A stretch of DNA of 8,426 nucleotides from Spirochaetota bacterium (GTDB taxonomy: Bacteria > Spirochaetota > UBA4802 > JAFGJZ01), in NCBI GenBank assembly GCA_022704645.1, contig JAKJGA010000072.1, forward strand, positions 1-8,426, in the 5' to 3' direction. Shown one piece after another: positions 5,994 through 8,426 of the stretch. The position numbers and the translations under genes are program-made. The stretch's first letter is position 1. Each line of letters starts with the position of its first letter. Below the pieces are notes generated by a model that did no database searches, was not told the origin of the DNA, and was given only the letters and a program-made list of their open reading frames with translations.

Positions 5994-7120
5994 TACTTTT
6001 GATGGATAATCCTTATTAAAACTATTTCAGGTCTGCGGAACAACTTCACCGGAGGTCCCCATGTTCCGAATCCGGATGAAACATAGTATGACGTATTCCC
6101 GCGTTTCATAAATCCGGTGCTTAATTCATAAATCGCACTTGTAATAAAATTGAAAGGAAACATCTGACCGTGATGAGTATGCCCTGAAAGTTGAAGATCA
6201 ATCGCATGTTTTTCAGCATCTTCCAGATTTTTCGGCTGATGATCAATAAGAATAGTAAATTTATCAGACTGGGGTTTTATCATGATTTCAGAAATACTTT
6301 TGCGTTTTGCCCCCGCATAAGAATTTCTCATCAGGTCATCCCTTCCTGCTATAATAATACCTTCGGGCAATTCAACCATTGAGTCCTCAAGAAGTTTTAT
6401 TCCGTTGGCAATAAGATATTCGCGCGCCTCATCGACTCCGCCGATATACTCGTGATTGCCAAGAACAGCAAACGTTCCGTAACGCGACTTAATTTCGGAA
6501 AGTTTTCTATTCAGTCTTTTTCTTCTGACAGGTTCAATATCCTCGTCAATTGTATCACCGCCGAGAATTACAGCATCGGGAGAAAATTCATTAAATTTAT
6601 CAACAAGGAATGACAGTTTTCTTTTTCCGACTATATGACCGAGATGCAAATCGGAAGCATAAGCAATTTTAAAACCATCAGATGGAATTTTCTTTTCAGT
6701 AGAAATAACAAGTTCTCTGACAGCGAAATTAAATGAGTTAATAAAACCTGCTGTGCAGACAACAAAGGAAAATATTACTACAATAATTGATTTAATTTTT
6801 ATCGGGCAAAGTATGCCCCGGCCCGATAGTTTAAAAATCAGATTAAGCGAATCTATTGCGATTGCGCCTATAAATGCGTACAAAACAAATGCAAAGAAAA
6901 CAGAACCTGCTGTAATCGGAACAACTGACGCAGTATAAGAATATTTTTCAAGAAATCTTCCGAGAACAAATGACAGAGAAAGAAAGATATAAACAGCAAG
7001 AAATATTTTCCGGGAAGCATCACTGCAGAAAAAATGCTTCAGTGAATTATAAAGATATATATTTACTCCGATCCATACCAGAAGAGCAAATGAAAAAAAT
7101 ATAATAAAACCTTCTCTCAT
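5993..7120 (-). CDS. Membrane-anchored calcineurin-like metallophosphoesterase (YkuE/YaeI type)
   Basis: The 375-residue protein has about four N-terminal membrane helices (near 4-23, 38-55, 65-88 and 109-130) and a C-terminal metallophosphoesterase domain (about 148-370). Five metal and active-site blocks are intact: S156-D157-L-H159, G187-G-D189, G221-N-H-E224, D293-H-Q-P, and G313-H-T-H316 with G-Q. The tail G-F-G-T-W-G-P-P-V with R-R-P-E-I is typical of the YkuE/YaeI branch. The family hydrolyses phosphoester bonds with a two-metal centre; some relatives act on membrane lipids or UDP-diacylglucosamine, but the substrate cannot be inferred here. The start at 7120 overlaps the DUF4340 stop as ATGA. 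Whether the catalytic domain faces the cytoplasm or the periplasm depends on whether four helices is the right count; four would put both ends on the same side. Confidence 0.93.
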   Translation of the reverse strand: MREGFIIFFSFALLVWIGVNIYLYNSLKHFFCSDASRKIFLAVYIFLSLSFVLGRFLEKYSYTASVVPITAGSVFFAFVLYAFIGAIAIDSLNLIFKLSGRGILCPIKIKSIIVVIFSFVVCTAGFINSFNFAVRELVISTEKKIPSDGFKIAYASDLHLGHIVGKRKLSFLVDKFNEFSPDAVILGGDTIDEDIEPVRRKRLNRKLSEIKSRYGTFAVLGNHEYIGGVDEAREYLIANGIKLLEDSMVELPEGIIIAGRDDLMRNSYAGAKRKSISEIMIKPQSDKFTILIDHQPKNLEDAEKHAIDLQLSGHTHHGQMFPFNFITSAIYELSTGFMKRGNTSYYVSSGFGTWGPPVKLFRRPEIVLIRIIHQK

Positions 7121-7974
7121 TTCAGTACATCCAAATTCATTATTCTTTCGGCTCTGTGCGGTGAAATATAAAAAGCGTATTCTGATTCAGTTGAAACTAC
7201 CGGATAAAGATTATTTTTTTCTTTCGGAAATATTTCAAAACCTATTTCCTTTCCGTTTTTAAGAAAAAGTTTAACCGATGCTTCAGACTTGCCGCTCGGT
7301 TTAATATCGATAAATTTATCTGCTCTGAAGTCTTGAATATCATTTACAATAATTTCAATATTGTCTGATGATATATTTTTGCCTTGTAATGAATATACAA
7401 TTTTCCCGTCTTTTTCTTCAGGTAAAAGAATTTCAGTCTTTGATTTAGTAACTGTTATCTTAGCTACTTCGGAAGGCTTCACCTTATAAATCTGTTTGTC
7501 ACGCGCGGAATCTTCAGAAATTATCAAATCATTCGATTTGATGTTTTCAGCAAGATAAATCTTTCCGTTTTCTTCTTTCATGATGAAATAATTGCCGGAT
7601 GAATTTTTTCCGATATAAAATGAAACTTCATTCTTCGCATCGCCAGCTGTTATATGAAAACGATTATCCTCAGATAATCCGAATCTTTCGTAACCGGATG
7701 AAGCAATTGCTTTAGCGGATTTGAGCTTTCGTAACTTTTCAATTAATTTTCCGAGATATATTTCATCTGCCTTGTACTTTCCGTTAAGAATCCATGTTCC
7801 GTTTTTCTGTTCGAACTTTATTGAAACTCCGATCTTTGATTCGATTGAAAGATTTTCAATCATCATTTTCTGATCTATCATCAAAACTGATTTGTCGGAT
7901 CTTAAATGTTTTATGCCGATAAAAACGGCAGGTAATAATATAAGAAACAAAACTGATATTTTGATTTTATTCAT
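7117..7974 (-). CDS. DUF4340 family protein, membrane-anchored partner of the GldG-like ABC system
   Basis: The 285-residue product starts with a basic M-N-K-I-K and a single hydrophobic helix (about 6-22) with no lipobox, so it is probably a signal anchor with the rest in the periplasm. The body matches the DUF4340 pattern: W61-I-L followed by A-D and a helix with L-R-K-L near 81-84, a Y-E-R-F-G-L segment (95-100), I121-G-K-N with Y-F-I-M, and the junction D159-K-Q-I-Y-K before a second similar half (E169-V-A-K-I-T-V). The two halves suggest repeated mixed alpha/beta modules. Members usually lie next to GldG-like ABC auxiliary proteins, as here. GGGGGTGA stands 6 nt upstream of the ATG, which overlaps the preceding stop as ATGA. 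The biochemical role of the family is unknown. At under 300 residues it is on the short side. Confidence 0.88.
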   Translation of the reverse strand: MNKIKISVLFLILLPAVFIGIKHLRSDKSVLMIDQKMMIENLSIESKIGVSIKFEQKNGTWILNGKYKADEIYLGKLIEKLRKLKSAKAIASSGYERFGLSEDNRFHITAGDAKNEVSFYIGKNSSGNYFIMKEENGKIYLAENIKSNDLIISEDSARDKQIYKVKPSEVAKITVTKSKTEILLPEEKDGKIVYSLQGKNISSDNIEIIVNDIQDFRADKFIDIKPSGKSEASVKLFLKNGKEIGFEIFPKEKNNLYPVVSTESEYAFYISPHRAERIMNLDVLK

Positions 7975-8426
7975 TTGTTATCACCCCCGGAATATTTTGA
8001 AGTTATTGAAGCAGCGCGTTTTTTTCTTAAGAAAAATGATGCAAATCCCAATAAAGCAATTAAAAGCGGAATACCTGCGATGTTAAATACTTTTGCCGCT
8101 GTACGGAAAGATTCACTTTTCATATTAACAGGATTATAAACCATTCCTTTGCTTCTCATCGACGCTAAAGATTCATTTCCGTTCATATAATCAGTCAAAT
8201 TATGAATGAATACCGCATTGTTATAAAGAAACAACGCCTCAGGATTCATAAGCGCCGCTGCTGAATTCATATTGGCATCAACCAGATTTCTTGTGGTAAT
8301 TTCCGAGCTTGATATTAATGCGATCCTAGCAGGAGAGACTGCTTTGGTAATAAGTCCGCCGGTAAAATCGAATTGATTACTATCTTCTTTTTCTGATTTA
8401 TATCCGTCTTTGAAATAGCTCTCGAA
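7971..8426 (-). CDS. GldG-like ABC-transporter auxiliary protein (C-terminal part, continues beyond the window)
   Basis: The frame is open to the right edge, so only the last 151 residues are seen; an internal Met at 8270 is not the start. Features of the GldG/ABC_transp_aux C-terminus are visible. A segment A-R-I-A-L-I-S-S-S-E-I (fragment 34-44) is followed by N-P-E-A-L-F-L-Y-N-N (61-70), then N-L-T-D-Y-M-N-G-N-E-S-L-A-S-M-R-S-K-G (76-94). One C-terminal membrane helix (about 113-133) ends in R-K-K-R. The bulk of the protein would be outside the cytoplasm, with a short cytoplasmic tail. GldG is named from the Bacteroidota gliding ABC system, but homologues occur in many non-gliding bacteria, so gliding should not be inferred. 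The cognate ATPase and permease are expected upstream, past position 8426. Its TGA overlaps the DUF4340 start. Confidence 0.85.
   Translation of the reverse strand, partial: FESYFKDGYKSEKEDSNQFDFTGGLITKAVSPARIALISSSEITTRNLVDANMNSAAALMNPEALFLYNNAVFIHNLTDYMNGNESLASMRSKGMVYNPVNMKSESFRTAAKVFNIAGIPLLIALLGFASFFLRKKRAASITSKYSGGDNK

Noticed and set aside
8270..8270. The Met at 8270 as the start of a separate 99-residue protein
   Set aside because: The frame stays open for 52 more codons to the window edge and those codons encode conserved GldG-like sequence, so it is an internal Met of a longer gene.
1..8426. CRISPR array, transposon, prophage or toxin-antitoxin system
   Set aside because: No spaced direct repeats, transposase, integrase or terminal inverted repeats are seen; the 46-residue gene has no partner gene arranged like a toxin-antitoxin pair.

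Overview
The window is an AT-rich (roughly one third G+C by eye), densely packed bacterial chromosome segment. Seven genes read on the minus strand, two of them cut by the window edges; a partial methyl-accepting chemotaxis-type start at the left edge makes an eighth minus-strand gene if accepted, and one small gene reads on the plus strand. No tRNA, rRNA, CRISPR, insertion sequence or phage gene is visible. The best guess for the host is a low-GC spirochaete. This rests on an outer-membrane protein combining a beta-barrel-like front, FlgD-type Ig modules with SPNGDG/WDG motifs and a C-terminal OmpA domain, on a GldG-DUF4340 pair in an organism with a probable chemotaxis receptor, and on PAS hybrid kinases. 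It is an inference from gene style, since no marker gene is present.

Right part (8426 down to 2506, minus strand). This is a tight gene chain: the C-terminal part of a GldG-like ABC-transporter auxiliary protein, a DUF4340 protein, a four-helix membrane-anchored metallophosphoesterase, ribF (bifunctional riboflavin kinase/FAD synthetase), and an 852-residue OmpA-type outer-membrane protein. Each junction overlaps by 4 or 1 bases (ATGA, ATGA, TAATG, TGATG), so the set is almost certainly one mRNA with translational coupling. The ABC ATPase and permease genes probably lie beyond the right edge. Cell-envelope functions dominate, with ribF as a housekeeping passenger.

Middle (2234-2505). A 46-codon plus-strand gene with a strong Shine-Dalgarno converges on the OmpA gene. 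The two stop codons abut exactly and both sit in the loop of a perfect 8-bp hairpin with U-rich flanks, a compact two-way terminator. On its other side the small gene diverges from a small polytopic membrane protein of unknown function (1754-2233).

Left part (1-1753, minus strand). Downstream of the membrane protein and a hairpin comes a soluble PAS-HisKA-HATPase-receiver hybrid histidine kinase. After it, 87 bp further on, is the start of a gene leaving the window whose first 13 residues look like a methyl-accepting chemotaxis protein. The kinase and this receptor may form a sensory pair. There is no gene-free stretch over 300 bases; the longest gap is about 130 bases.
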